Of a stretch of DNA of 64,000 nt, positions 8,638 to 16,430 are shown in pieces. Made by a program: the position numbers and the translations under genes. The DNA is taken from the NCBI RefSeq assembly GCF_014650955.1, contig NZ_BMVY01000004.1:186001-250000 (forward strand), given 5' to 3'. Source of the stretch: Streptomyces tauricus. GTDB taxonomy: Bacteria; Actinomycetota; Actinomycetes; Streptomycetales; Streptomycetaceae. The notes under the pieces were generated by a model. That model did not search any database and was not told the DNA's origin. It was given only the letters and a program-made list of their open reading frames with translations. Position 1 is the first letter of the stretch. Each line of letters begins with the position of its first letter.

Positions 8638-9282
8638 ATGACCAAGCGCACCCGAGGCGTGGCGTTCACCGCGCTCGCCGCGGCGGCTCTCGCCGCCGGT
8701 ACGGTACTCGCCGGCCCGGCCGGTGCCGTCGTGAACACCTCGGCACCCGTCTCGGTGACGTCGAGCACCGCACCGAAATTCCTGGCGGCCTCCCAGCTGC
8801 CGCCGCACCCCTCGTCCGCCTGGACGGCGGGCAAGGTCACGCCCGGTGTCCCCGACGAGCTGGTGTTCTGCCTGGAGGACGCGCTGCCGGGCTACGACTC
8901 CTCGTACCGGGACTTCCGGACCGACCTGGAGACCAACGCCCAGCAGCTGACCGTCGTCGTCGGCAGCACCGCGAAGGCCGATGCCCTCGCCGAGCGGCTG
9001 AACAAGGAGATCAAGGCCTGCGCGGCCAAGGCCGAGCAGACCGACCCGGAGGTCGAGGCCACCCTGAAGGACTACGGCAAGCTGCCGGTCGAGGAGGGTG
9101 CCCACGTCTACGGGGTGCACACCAGCAGCTCCTGGGGCGCCACCGACATCAACCTCTACGCGGTCGGCAGGGACGGCCGGGCCGTCACGGTCGTGAAGTG
9201 GGGGCAGATGGGCGACTTCTCCGACGCGCCCGTGAAGGCCTTCAAGAAGACGACGACCACCGCGGTCAACAAGCTCTACTGA
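8638..9282 (+). CDS. secreted protein of unknown function
   Basis: A 214-residue protein (ATG at 8638; GGGGG lies 7-11 bases upstream). Residues 1-30 are a clear Sec signal peptide: basic MTKRTR, a long Ala/Val/Leu core, then AGPAGA before the probable cleavage. The mature part contains two Cys (VFCLEDALPGY and IKACAAKAE) and a C-terminal alpha/beta region ending TTTTAVNKLY. I recognise no family. It is followed by a strong terminator and then by another secreted-protein gene; both are short, exported and single-domain, and may share a role at the cell surface. Confidence 0.75.
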   Translation: MTKRTRGVAFTALAAAALAAGTVLAGPAGAVVNTSAPVSVTSSTAPKFLAASQLPPHPSSAWTAGKVTPGVPDELVFCLEDALPGYDSSYRDFRTDLETNAQQLTVVVGSTAKADALAERLNKEIKACAAKAEQTDPEVEATLKDYGKLPVEEGAHVYGVHTSSSWGATDINLYAVGRDGRAVTVVKWGQMGDFSDAPVKAFKKTTTTAVNKLY

Positions 9283-9296
9283 CCGCCACCCGAGCA

Positions 9297-9336
9297 GGGG
9301 CCGCCCTCGCGCGACGGGGGTCGAGAGGGCGGCCCC
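9297..9336 (+). terminator. strong hairpin terminator
   Basis: Perfect 12-bp arms (GGGGCCGCCCTC at 9297-9308, GAGGGCGGCCCC at 9325-9336) with a 16-nt loop, 14 bp after the stop of the secreted-protein gene. Confidence 0.8.
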
Positions 9337-9412
9337 CACCGGTGCGACCGACCATCGCGCCGGACAGGACCCGAACCCAGCAGCAGCATCAGAACGGGGA
9401 GTACACAGACCG

Positions 9413-9949
9413 ATGAGCAACAACAGCAGCGCCACCGGCACCGCCACCAGCACCACCGGACGCAGGCGGGGGCGCCGGGCCGCTCTGGTCGCCGGCCTCG
9501 TCGCCGCGACCGCCCTGCCGCTCGGGATCACCGCGTCGGCCGAGGCCACCTCGGCCGACGCGACGGCGCGGACCGCCGCGTTCCGCTCGGTCGTCGGGCA
9601 GCCGTCGAACTCGGTGACCCGTATCGCCGACTTCTACGGGGCGTACATCGACGCGCAGAGCGGCCCGGGCGAGGGCGGGAACCTCGTCACCGAGCTGCGG
9701 AAGTACTACGTGGACGCCGACTACCTCAAGGAAGTGGAGGCCTGGGAGGACAAGAACCACGCGGACGGCGTCCTGCGGGCCCAGAACGTGCCGGCGAAGT
9801 GGACGGTCACCGACAACGGCGCGGCGGACCACTCGGAAGCGCTCGTGACACTGACGTGGGGGGACAGGTCCACGGTCAAGCTCGTCGTCGACATGAACCG
9901 CGACCACGAGATCATCCACATCGGGGCCGAGGGAACCGGCGTCAAGTGA
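9413..9949 (+). CDS. secreted protein of unknown function
   Basis: A 178-residue protein with a Ser/Thr-rich N-terminus, an Arg patch (GRRRGRR) and a hydrophobic segment (AALVAGLVAATALPLGI) ending in ASA-EA: a signal peptide with a long n-region. The mature ~130 residues read as a small alpha/beta domain (FYGAYIDAQSG, LVTELRKYYVD, ALVTLTWGDRSTVKLVVDMN) of the kind often annotated as hypothetical secreted protein in Streptomyces. No catalytic motif is evident. A GGGGAG lies about 13 bases before the ATG. It ends in a hairpin terminator. Confidence 0.75.
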   Translation: MSNNSSATGTATSTTGRRRGRRAALVAGLVAATALPLGITASAEATSADATARTAAFRSVVGQPSNSVTRIADFYGAYIDAQSGPGEGGNLVTELRKYYVDADYLKEVEAWEDKNHADGVLRAQNVPAKWTVTDNGAADHSEALVTLTWGDRSTVKLVVDMNRDHEIIHIGAEGTGVK

Positions 9950-9953
9950 GCGA

Positions 9954-9988
9954 GGGGACCGGCGGAGTCAACCCTTCCGCCGGTCCCC
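9954..9988 (+). terminator. strong hairpin terminator
   Basis: Perfect 13-bp arms (9954-9966 and 9976-9988) around a 9-nt loop, starting four bases after the stop codon of the preceding gene. Confidence 0.85.
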
Positions 9989-10513
9989 GGCCGACTCGCG
10001 TACGGCTGGTGAGGCAGGTGGCTGTCGGCAGATGGACCGAGCGCCGACGACCGTTCCGCCAGCCGGCTCCATCGCCTCGAAGTGGTGTGCGCCCGTCCGG
10101 TACACCCCTGCCCCGCGCGGCGGCTGGACGGCACCGCCTCTCGCGCGGGGGCCGCCCGCCCGGCCCGGACCGCGACCGCCGGGGGAGGCCGTCGGTCAGG
10201 CCGCGGTACGAGGTCGGGCGGTCCGCCCGCCGCGGACCGTCCGCCGGTCGACCGGAACCCCCCATGTCACCAGTGCGTTCTCCGGCCGCCTCGGCGGGAA
10301 CGTACGCGATCCGCCGCGCGGCCCGCGCCCGCCGACGTCCGCCGATGTCCGCCGCGCTCGCCCCGCCCACCGCTCCTCGTCGTCTGCGGGGCCATCCCGA
10401 AGGCTTCGCGGACGTGACCCGTCACTGGACGGTCCCCGTCGTACGGAGGTCAACGGCCCACGTACAGGCATCGGTTGAAGAATCGACAGGACTGCCGGGT
10501 TTCCTGGCGGGGC
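9989..10513. other. gene-poor region upstream of an anti-sigma-type ATPase gene
   Basis: About 525 bp with several overlapping open frames, all Arg/Pro/Gly-rich and without recognisable protein character. I regard them as noise from high GC. The promoter of the following gene is probably in the last 100 bp, which are slightly less GC-rich (GGTTGAAGAATCGACAGG near 10472). Confidence 0.45.
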
Positions 10514-10570
10514 ATGCATTCCGTGAACGTGTTCGAGCAGGAGGGGTACCGAGAGCGGCGGGGGTCATGA
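10514..10570 (+). CDS. possible 18-codon leader ORF overlapping the next start
   Basis: ATG at 10514 opens an 18-codon frame (MHSVNVFEQEGYRERRGS) whose TGA (10568-10570) overlaps the ATG of the ATPase gene at 10567 in an ATGA arrangement. GGCGGGG lies close upstream. The composition is protein-like rather than the usual Arg/Pro noise. It could couple translation of the ATPase or be chance. Confidence 0.35.
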   Translation: MHSVNVFEQEGYRERRGS

Positions 10571-11076
10571 AGAGGTATGCGCGAGGAGGCGGTCCCGTTT
10601 TATCCGGGGCCTTCTCGGCGGAGACGGTGAATTCGGCCACGACCGTGGAGGACACGGCGAACACGGCGGAGATCGCGTTTGATCAGCAAGGAATGTCGCA
10701 CCTCAGGCGCAGGCTCCGGCGCTGCGATCTCCGGGCCGTGCCCGAGGTCCGCAGGGCGCTGCGGGAACTGCTCGCCCACTGGGGGAGGTCCGGCAGGTCA
10801 GAGACGGCGGAACTGCTCACCAGTGAGATCGTGACCAACGCACTCGTCCACACGGACCAGGAGGCGCTGCTGACGGCGACCGTCGGCCCGCGCGGACTGC
10901 GGGTGGAGGTACGGGACTTCGAGGGGCGCAGGCCGAGGCTGCGGATACCGAACGCCGACGAGGGCACGCACGGCAGGGGACTGCTCCTGGTGCAGTCGCT
11001 CGCCGACGCGTGGGGCGTACGGATGCACGGGGTGGGGAAGGCGGTGTGGTTCGAACTGGATGGGGGCGCGGCATGA
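10567..11076 (+). CDS. anti-sigma-factor-like ATP-binding protein (HATPase_c_2)
   Basis: A 169-residue protein (ATG at 10567 with CGGCGGGGG upstream). Residues ~50-165 match the GHKL ATPase fold of the RsbW/SpoIIAB-like group common in Streptomyces. The N box is ETAELLTSEIVTNALVHT; the G-type glycine motif is EGTHGRGLLLVQSLADAWGV. The Ser-kinase members bind and inactivate sigma factors and phosphorylate anti-anti-sigma proteins; many Streptomyces copies have no assigned partner. No sigma or STAS-domain gene is adjacent, so its target is unknown. Residues 1-45 are a low-similarity extension. A possible leader ORF overlaps its start by four bases. Confidence 0.85.
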   Translation: MKRYARGGGPVLSGAFSAETVNSATTVEDTANTAEIAFDQQGMSHLRRRLRRCDLRAVPEVRRALRELLAHWGRSGRSETAELLTSEIVTNALVHTDQEALLTATVGPRGLRVEVRDFEGRRPRLRIPNADEGTHGRGLLLVQSLADAWGVRMHGVGKAVWFELDGGAA

Positions 11077-11096
11077 ACTGCCGCGCCCCCATCCAG
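11056..11096 (+). terminator. 18-bp perfect hairpin with the stop codon in its loop
   Basis: Arms 11056-11073 and 11079-11096 are perfectly complementary. The 5-nt loop TGAAC contains the TGA stop of the ATPase gene, so the last six codons form one arm. It also separates the convergent DUF2637 gene and may act in both directions. Confidence 0.85.
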
Positions 11097-11127
11097 AGTC
11101 GGAGCCGTTGAGAGCCCCGGGTCCCGC

Positions 11128-12159
11128 TCAGCCGAACTGCTGCTCCAGGTCCTTCAGCTTGCGCTCAAGGGAGTCGAGTCGAGGGAGGGCCATTGTGTCG
11201 TCCTCCGCGGTGAGATCGACTGTCCCCGAGTCCCCGCTTCGGCGGACCGGCTGCAACGAGGGTCGGGCGCGTGAAGGTAGTTCCGGCGTTGATATGGCAG
11301 GCTCCGCGGCGACCTGGGGGGCCGGTTGGGCCGCCTGGAGTTCCGCCTGACGGCCGCCGCGGCCGAGCGCTCCGCGGTGGCCGCGGGTGATCGCCTTGAT
11401 GCGGGCACGGTCCAGCTTCTCCTGGTCGCGCCGGCGCAGGCGGTTCTGCTCCTTCTCGCGCTTGTCCTCGCGTACTTCCTCGACCGCCTCGTCCAGGCTG
11501 CGTACGTTCTCCAGCAGCATCAGCGACCAGGCGCCGTACGTCTCACGAGGGGCGCGCAGCCACCGTACGATCCGGATCTGGGGCAGCGGCCGGGGCACCA
11601 GGCCCTGCTCGCGCAGAGCGGCGCGGCGGGTCTGCTTCAGCGCGCGGTCGAACAGCACTGCGGCCGACAGGGACATGCCGGCGAAGAAGTGCGGGGCGCC
11701 CGCGTGGCCGAGGCCCCTGGGGGCGTGCACCCAGTTGAACCAGGCAGCGGCGGCCGCGAACGTCCACACGAGTATCCGGGAGCCGAGCGCCGCGTCACCG
11801 TGGCTGGCCTCGCGCACCGCGAGTACGGAGCAGAACATGGCCGCGCCGTCCAGGCCGAACGGCACCAGGTACTGCCAGCCGCCGGAGAGGTTCAGATTCT
11901 GCTCGCCGAAGCCGACCAGGCCGTGGAAGGAGAGTGCGGCGGCGACCGCGGCGCAGCAGAACAGCAGGACGTAGGAGGCGGTGCCGTAGACGGCCTCCTT
12001 GCGCCTGCGGCGTTCTTCCGTGCGCTCCCACGAGTCTTCGGCGTGGGTCTTCTCCCCGGCGCGCTTGCCACGCGCGAGCACCGCAACCGCCGCCAGCAGG
12101 CCCAGGAGCAGCACGGCGCCGGGTAGCAGCCAGTTCAGCGATATGTCGGTCAGTCTCAT
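11128..12159 (-). CDS. DUF2637 family membrane protein
   Basis: A 343-residue protein (ATG at 12159 with AAGGGA upstream). Five hydrophobic segments are visible: ~8-28, 58-82, 92-112, 123-143 and 150-165. The Cys/Ala-rich YVLLFCCAAVAAALSFHGL and FGLDGAAMFCSVLAVREASHGDAALGSRILVW stretches are typical of DUF2637 proteins, found on Streptomyces chromosomes and plasmids and related to spread-type membrane proteins. The cytoplasmic C-terminal half is charged and coiled-coil-like (EEVREDKREKEQNRLRRRDQ), ending in a second short coil (LDSLERKLKDLEQQF). The function is not established. Convergent with the ATPase gene. Confidence 0.82.
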   Translation of the reverse strand: MRLTDISLNWLLPGAVLLLGLLAAVAVLARGKRAGEKTHAEDSWERTEERRRRKEAVYGTASYVLLFCCAAVAAALSFHGLVGFGEQNLNLSGGWQYLVPFGLDGAAMFCSVLAVREASHGDAALGSRILVWTFAAAAAWFNWVHAPRGLGHAGAPHFFAGMSLSAAVLFDRALKQTRRAALREQGLVPRPLPQIRIVRWLRAPRETYGAWSLMLLENVRSLDEAVEEVREDKREKEQNRLRRRDQEKLDRARIKAITRGHRGALGRGGRQAELQAAQPAPQVAAEPAISTPELPSRARPSLQPVRRSGDSGTVDLTAEDDTMALPRLDSLERKLKDLEQQFG

Positions 12160-12481
12160 CTGGGGTCCCTTGCATTGGGATAGGGCGTAACGCCCGTCAT
12201 AGTGGCCCAATCCCGCGGGTCCTCAGGGGGTTTCGGGGCAAGAGGCCGCCAAGAGAGTGCAAGGGGATGCGCGTGGGCGGCATTCTCCTCGAACTGCCGC
12301 TTGAGGAGCGGGAGTTGAGTTCGAGTTAGATTACCCGTACGGGTGGTTCCACGGAAAGTTCCTGCGCCAAGTGAGGATATTGTGAACCAGCCGTGACCTC
12401 AGTATCCGCGTCCATGGCAAAAAACCCGGGCCGAGGCCGAGTTGATCTTACTGGACGCGGAAGGTGGACCCTGCCCGGGGC
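12160..12481. other. intergenic region with a 12-bp palindrome
   Basis: 322 bp between two minus-strand genes, so it should hold the promoter of the DUF2637 gene. The perfect palindrome ACCCGTACGGGT lies at 12333-12344 in an AT-richer patch (GTTAGATT next to it). No coding region is supported. Confidence 0.5.
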
Positions 12482-13444
12482 TCAGCCCGCGGCTGCCTCT
12501 GCCGCTTCGGCAGCCTGGGCCGTCAGCTTCGCGATGCGTACGGCCTCGGTGTTGCGGGGGCAGTTGGCGCAGGTGTCCTCGGCGTCGAGGGTGTAGTAGA
12601 AGCAGCAGCTGGCCCGGTCCCGGGTGGGCAGGCACTCGCCGTTCGGACCGGTCACCTCGCGGAAGCCGGCCGTGCCGACGTACGGCTTGGTGGATACGGG
12701 TGCGGGTGCGGGTCCAGCTCCAACTGCGCCTCCGCCTCCGGTCCCGGTTCCGGTTCCGGGGAACAGTCGCTCCAACTCCCGTGTCGCGCGCTCCTGCTCG
12801 CCGAGCAGACCGGCCACGTAATGAAGGCTCTCGACGACCTCGTCGGTCGCCATGGCCCACAGGGCGCGGCCCCGGCGCCGCATGCGCGGACCGAATCCGC
12901 TCAGGACCGGCTCCAGGTGCTCGGCGACGGAGGCCCGCACCTCGGCGCGCAGGGCCTCCTCGTCCGGAACCACGCGGGCGCCGGGGAGTGTTGCCGCCGG
13001 GTCGTCCGGCAGGCAGGCGAACTCGCCCACGCGCACCGCGATACGGCCGGGCATGCGCTGGAAGGTGACGTCCTGTACGGGGAAACGGGGGACGCGGCGC
13101 AGCACGAACCACGGAACCGTGATCAGCAGACAGGCCGGCCAGGCGTACCGGTGCAGACCGAAGCTGGCGATGACGTCCGGGCGGGCCCGCCGTCCGTGGT
13201 CGGCCAGCACCTGCTCGTCGTCCCATGCGAGGAAGGAGTCGAACTCCGGCCCCGCCTCCGCGAGCCTCGCGACGGAGATCCGTCCGTCACCGGTCGGGGC
13301 GGGTTCACCCGGGGCGAGCTCCGTCACGCCCAGGGCCGGGAACACCTCGGTCATCCGCGTGTACGCCTCGGTGAGGGCTGAGTGGGCCGGGCGCGCGGCG
13401 ACGGCGGGCGCGGGCACGGTCACGGCCGGGGCGGGAGCGGACAT
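12482..13444 (-). CDS. FhuF-like (2Fe-2S) siderophore-iron reductase
   Basis: A 320-residue protein. The C-terminal motif CCFYYTLDAEDTCANCPR (~residues 281-298) has the CC-x(n)-C-x2-C cysteines that bind the [2Fe-2S] cluster in FhuF-type ferric reductases, which release iron from imported ferric siderophores in the cytoplasm. The body contains LITVPWFVLRRVPRFP, also usual in this family. A Gly-Thr/Pro-Ala linker from a microsatellite sits at ~228-250. A DmdR/DtxR-type iron box lies 27-45 bp upstream of the start, so expression should be derepressed in low iron. No siderophore biosynthesis or transport genes are adjacent. Confidence 0.82.
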   Translation of the reverse strand: MSAPAPAVTVPAPAVAARPAHSALTEAYTRMTEVFPALGVTELAPGEPAPTGDGRISVARLAEAGPEFDSFLAWDDEQVLADHGRRARPDVIASFGLHRYAWPACLLITVPWFVLRRVPRFPVQDVTFQRMPGRIAVRVGEFACLPDDPAATLPGARVVPDEEALRAEVRASVAEHLEPVLSGFGPRMRRRGRALWAMATDEVVESLHYVAGLLGEQERATRELERLFPGTGTGTGGGGAVGAGPAPAPVSTKPYVGTAGFREVTGPNGECLPTRDRASCCFYYTLDAEDTCANCPRNTEAVRIAKLTAQAAEAAEAAAG

Positions 13445-13470
13445 GCACGGACCCCGTTTCTCGATCTTCG

Positions 13471-13489
13471 ACAGGTAAGGCTTACCTTA
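13471..13489. promoter_or_regulatory. iron box (DmdR/DtxR/IdeR-type operator)
   Basis: The palindrome AGGTAAG-G-CTTACCT (13473-13487) matches the layout of the DtxR-family 19-bp box TTAGGTTAGCCTAACCTAA. It lies directly upstream of the FhuF-like gene. The site is between divergent genes, and the GntR gene starts 110 bp away on the other side. Confidence 0.75.
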
Positions 13490-13599
13490 CCCGATAGGGT
13501 CGAGGTTTACCCTGTTCTGTCGGGGTCACGACGGACCCACCCGACATTCCCCGCCGCACACCCACCACCAGCGCCAGCGCCACCCCGGAGGAGGCTCCC

Positions 13600-15237
13600 G
13601 TGGAAAAACCCGGTCCGCACGAGGCGCACGGCTCTGCCGGGGCCTCCTCGGAGGTTCGGCCCCGGGAAGCCCGGCTCCAGGACGCTCGGCTCCAGGAGGC
13701 GCGTCCTCTGGAGGCGCGTCCTCTGGAGGCGCGTCCTCAGGAGGGCGGCCTCGGGGAGGGCGGCTCGTTGCGGACGCGTCCTACGGAAGGGCGTCCCCTG
13801 GAGAGCCGCCAAGGGGAGGCGCGTCCAGCGGGAGGCCGTCCACTGGAGGGCGGCCCCGGGGAGGCGCGTTCTGCGGAAGGGCGTCCCACGGAGGGCGGTC
13901 CCGGGGAGACGCGTCCCACGGAAGGCCGGCCCGTGGAGGGTCGTTTCGGGGAGGCGCGTCCCGCCGAAGGGCGTCCCGTGGAGGGTCGCCCTGGAGAGGC
14001 GCGTTCTGCGGAAGGGCGTCCCCTGGGGGGCGGTCCCGGGGAGGCGCGTCCTACGGAAAGCCGCTCCCTGGAGGGTCGTCCCGGGGGGACGCGTCTCGCC
14101 GAAAGGCGTCCCTTAGAAGGTCGCCCTGGGGAGACGCGTCCCGCGGAAAGCCGCCTCCTGGAAGGCGGTCCCGGGGGGAAGCGTCCCGAGGGCTCAGCCC
14201 CCCGGGTTCCGGCCCAAGCGCGCTCGGAGAGCCGCGGCGGCGCCTCTCCCGCGACCCCGGTGGCTCCCGTGGGGGCCGGCGCGTCCGCCGCCCGTGGCGA
14301 GCACACCCACAGCGAGACGCCGATTCCCCAGCCGCGGGTGACGCGCGAGGGCGCCCGGGATCCCCGGGGCACGGGCGGCACGGGCGGCGGCGCGCAAGGC
14401 GAGGGCTCCTCGGGAGCGTCCCGTGCGGCGGCTGCGTCCTCCCGTGCTGCGGATCCGGAGGGCCCGGAGGCCCCGGGCGGCGGCTCAGGCGCTGCCGACG
14501 GCCGCGGTACGCCGTCGGGGCGTCGGGTGCCCGGAGCCCGTACGCCCTCGGTTGCGCCCGCCGCCGTCCCCGTCCCTGTCTCCGGGCCCGCCTTCGCCGT
14601 CGCGGCTCCTCGGCCCGTGATCCAGAGGGTCTCCGTCCGCGGTCAGGTCCTCGACGCGCTCCGGTCCGCGCTCGTCGCCGGTGACCTCGCCCCCGGCGAG
14701 GTCTACTCCGCGCCCGCGCTCGGCGAACGTTTCGGCGTCTCGGCGACCCCCGTGCGCGAGGCCATGCAGCAGCTCGCGAACGAGGGCGCCGTCGAGGTCG
14801 TACCGAACCGCGGTTTCCGCGTCATCCGGCGCGGGGCGCGTGAACTGGCCGAGCTGGCCGAGATACGGGCACTCGTCGAGATGCCGGTGATGCTGCGGCT
14901 GACCCGTACGGTGGCGGGCCCCTGCTGGGCGGAGCTGCGTCCGCTGGCCGACGCGACCGTGATCGCGGCGGGCACCGGCGATCTCGCGCGGTACGCCGAG
15001 TCCGACCGTGTCTTCCACGCCGCGGTCCTCGCGCTGTCGGGGAACCGTCAGCTGGTGCAGCTCGCGGACGATCTCCATCGGCGGGCGCAGTGGCCGCTGG
15101 CCGGGGCCCCGACCCGGCGTCCGCGCGCCGATCTGCTGGGTGACGCGGCTCAGCACACGGCGCTGCTGGACGCGTTGACCGCGCAGGATGTGGCCGCGGC
15201 GCAGGCCGTGATACGGGATCACTTCGCGGGCGCGTAG
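13600..15237 (+). CDS. GntR-family regulator with long repeat-encoded N-terminus
   Basis: A GTG start at 13600 is supported by GGAGGAGG at 13587-13594, five bases upstream. The 545-residue protein has an unusual ~330-residue N-terminal region rich in Glu, Gly, Arg and Pro. Then comes a normal GntR winged helix (residues ~345-410: VRGQVLDALRSALVAGDLAPG and LGERFGVSATPVREAMQQLANEG) and an FCD-type ligand-binding domain to the end. The family represses genes of carbon and amino-acid metabolism and is released by small ligands. Residues 60-194 are nine 15-residue repeats (E-A/G-R-P core). The good RBS suggests this extension is translated; a later in-frame start that omits it cannot be excluded. 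No obvious target operon is adjacent. Confidence 0.8.
   Translation: MEKPGPHEAHGSAGASSEVRPREARLQDARLQEARPLEARPLEARPQEGGLGEGGSLRTRPTEGRPLESRQGEARPAGGRPLEGGPGEARSAEGRPTEGGPGETRPTEGRPVEGRFGEARPAEGRPVEGRPGEARSAEGRPLGGGPGEARPTESRSLEGRPGGTRLAERRPLEGRPGETRPAESRLLEGGPGGKRPEGSAPRVPAQARSESRGGASPATPVAPVGAGASAARGEHTHSETPIPQPRVTREGARDPRGTGGTGGGAQGEGSSGASRAAAASSRAADPEGPEAPGGGSGAADGRGTPSGRRVPGARTPSVAPAAVPVPVSGPAFAVAAPRPVIQRVSVRGQVLDALRSALVAGDLAPGEVYSAPALGERFGVSATPVREAMQQLANEGAVEVVPNRGFRVIRRGARELAELAEIRALVEMPVMLRLTRTVAGPCWAELRPLADATVIAAGTGDLARYAESDRVFHAAVLALSGNRQLVQLADDLHRRAQWPLAGAPTRRPRADLLGDAAQHTALLDALTAQDVAAAQAVIRDHFAGA
13690..14181 (+). repeat. 15-bp units growing into nine 45-bp tandem repeats
   Basis: From about 13690, 15-bp units like GAGGCGCGTCCTCTG encode xEARP pentapeptides. 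From 13777 to 14181 the period becomes 45 bp (three pentapeptides, E-A-R-P-x / E-G-R-P-x / E-G-R/G-P-G), nine copies without frame breaks. All lie inside the GntR gene. Confidence 0.9.
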
Positions 15238-15295
15238 CGGATGCGCACCGGCCGACCGGGGGGTTGTCCGGCGCGGCCCGGTGTCTGCCCGCGGG

Positions 15296-15420
15296 CCCGG
15301 TGGGGCCGGTCGCGCAGTTCCCCGCGCCCCTGAAAGCAAGGGCACCCGTGCCCTTGAAAGCAAGGGCACCCGCGCCTCTGAAAGCAGAGACCCCCGCGCC
15401 CCTGAAAGCAAAGACAACGG
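15296..15420. repeat. dispersed GC repeat plus four GAAAGCAAGG-type units
   Basis: One inverted copy of the GGGGCGCGGGGAACTGCGC core (15311-15332) is followed by four ~25-bp units, each starting GAAAGCA and ending CGCGCCC or similar. It lies between the convergent GntR and TPR-like genes and may act as a transcriptional barrier. The rest of 15238-15466 shows nothing else. Confidence 0.8.
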
Positions 15421-15466
15421 CACTGGTGCGGCCAGATTCCCGGGCCCCCGCCCTTGAACGTGAACG

Positions 15467-16240
15467 TCAGGCCGTGGCCGCCGGAGGCGTCAGCTGGTCC
15501 GCCAGCCAGGTGGGTACGCCCCCTAGGAGGCGGAACAGGCGGCCCGCCTCGGCCCGGAGCCGGGTCGCCTCCGGTTCGGTCTCCGCGTCGGCGAGGGACG
15601 CCAGCGCCGGGGCCGTACCGACGAGGTAGCCCAACTCCTCGCGGATACGCAGGGATTCGGCGAAGCCGTGCCGCGCCTCCGCCAACTCGCCCTCCCGCAG
15701 CGCGAGTCCGGCGAGGTGGCGCCAGGTGAAGGACAGGAGCAGCGGGTCGTCGTGCGCGGTGGCGCCCGCGTGGGCCCGGCGGTAGGCGGCGCGCGCGGAC
15801 TGCGGCGAATGCGCCAGGTTCTCCGCGAGCAGGCCGCGCCGGAAGTCCAGCAGCGCCCGCCCCCTGGCGCCCGGCGCGATCAGCGCCGCCGCCCGGCCGA
15901 GCGCGGCCCGTGCCTCGTCGGCGCGGTCGCGCACCGCGAGCAGCGTGGACGCGTACGCGAGCTGCCCGCGCTCGCACGCCGCCGCGCCCCGCTCGTCGTC
16001 GCTCTGGGCCAGCGCCTCCGCCGTACGCAGCGCGTCCTCCGCCTCCGCCCACCCCTGCTCGGTGTAGAGACAGCGTTCGACGAGGAGTGCGGCTCTCTGG
16101 AGAGCGGCCGATGCCGTGTGTGGTTCCAGGAGAGCGGCCGCGTCGGCCCAGCAGGCGCGCGAGCGCAGCCGCCATACCGCGGTCTGGAGTGGATCGTCCC
16201 CTGCAGTCGTTCCGTAACCAGACATGGCGGGATGCGCCAC
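15467..16240 (-). CDS. TPR-like alpha-helical protein, function unknown
   Basis: A ~257-residue protein that is almost entirely Ala/Leu/Arg-rich helix pairs (for example LVERCLYTEQGWAEAEDALRTAEALAQ and LAGLALREGELAEARHGFAESLRIREEL). This is the pattern of tetratricopeptide-type repeats that scaffold protein complexes. I chose the GTG at 16240 because GGGGAGGG lies four bases upstream. A GTG at 16258 and an ATG at 16225 are alternatives. No enzymatic motif is present. It follows PucR on the same strand after 190 bp; a link to purine catabolism is not evident. Confidence 0.65.
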   Translation of the reverse strand: MAHPAMSGYGTTAGDDPLQTAVWRLRSRACWADAAALLEPHTASAALQRAALLVERCLYTEQGWAEAEDALRTAEALAQSDDERGAAACERGQLAYASTLLAVRDRADEARAALGRAAALIAPGARGRALLDFRRGLLAENLAHSPQSARAAYRRAHAGATAHDDPLLLSFTWRHLAGLALREGELAEARHGFAESLRIREELGYLVGTAPALASLADAETEPEATRLRAEAGRLFRLLGGVPTWLADQLTPPAATA

Positions 16241-16430
16241 GTTGCCCTCCCCGAGCACGCCATTGAGCTGTTGAGTGGTGGCGGCATCTCAGCACGAATC
16301 AGCGCGCCCGGCCAAGGGGGTAGGTGAAGGATTTCACAAAGTCGTGGGACAGAGAAGAGACTTGGCGCCCGTCCCGGACTCCCGCTCGCCCCCGGGCGAC
16401 GGGAGCCCCACCGCCCGCGGCGCTGTGACC

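Noticed and set aside
13737-14381. Minus-strand frame through the GntR repeats, Ser/Pro/Gly/Arg-rich
   Set aside because: It is open only because the 45-bp repeat has no stops on either strand; no RBS or domain.
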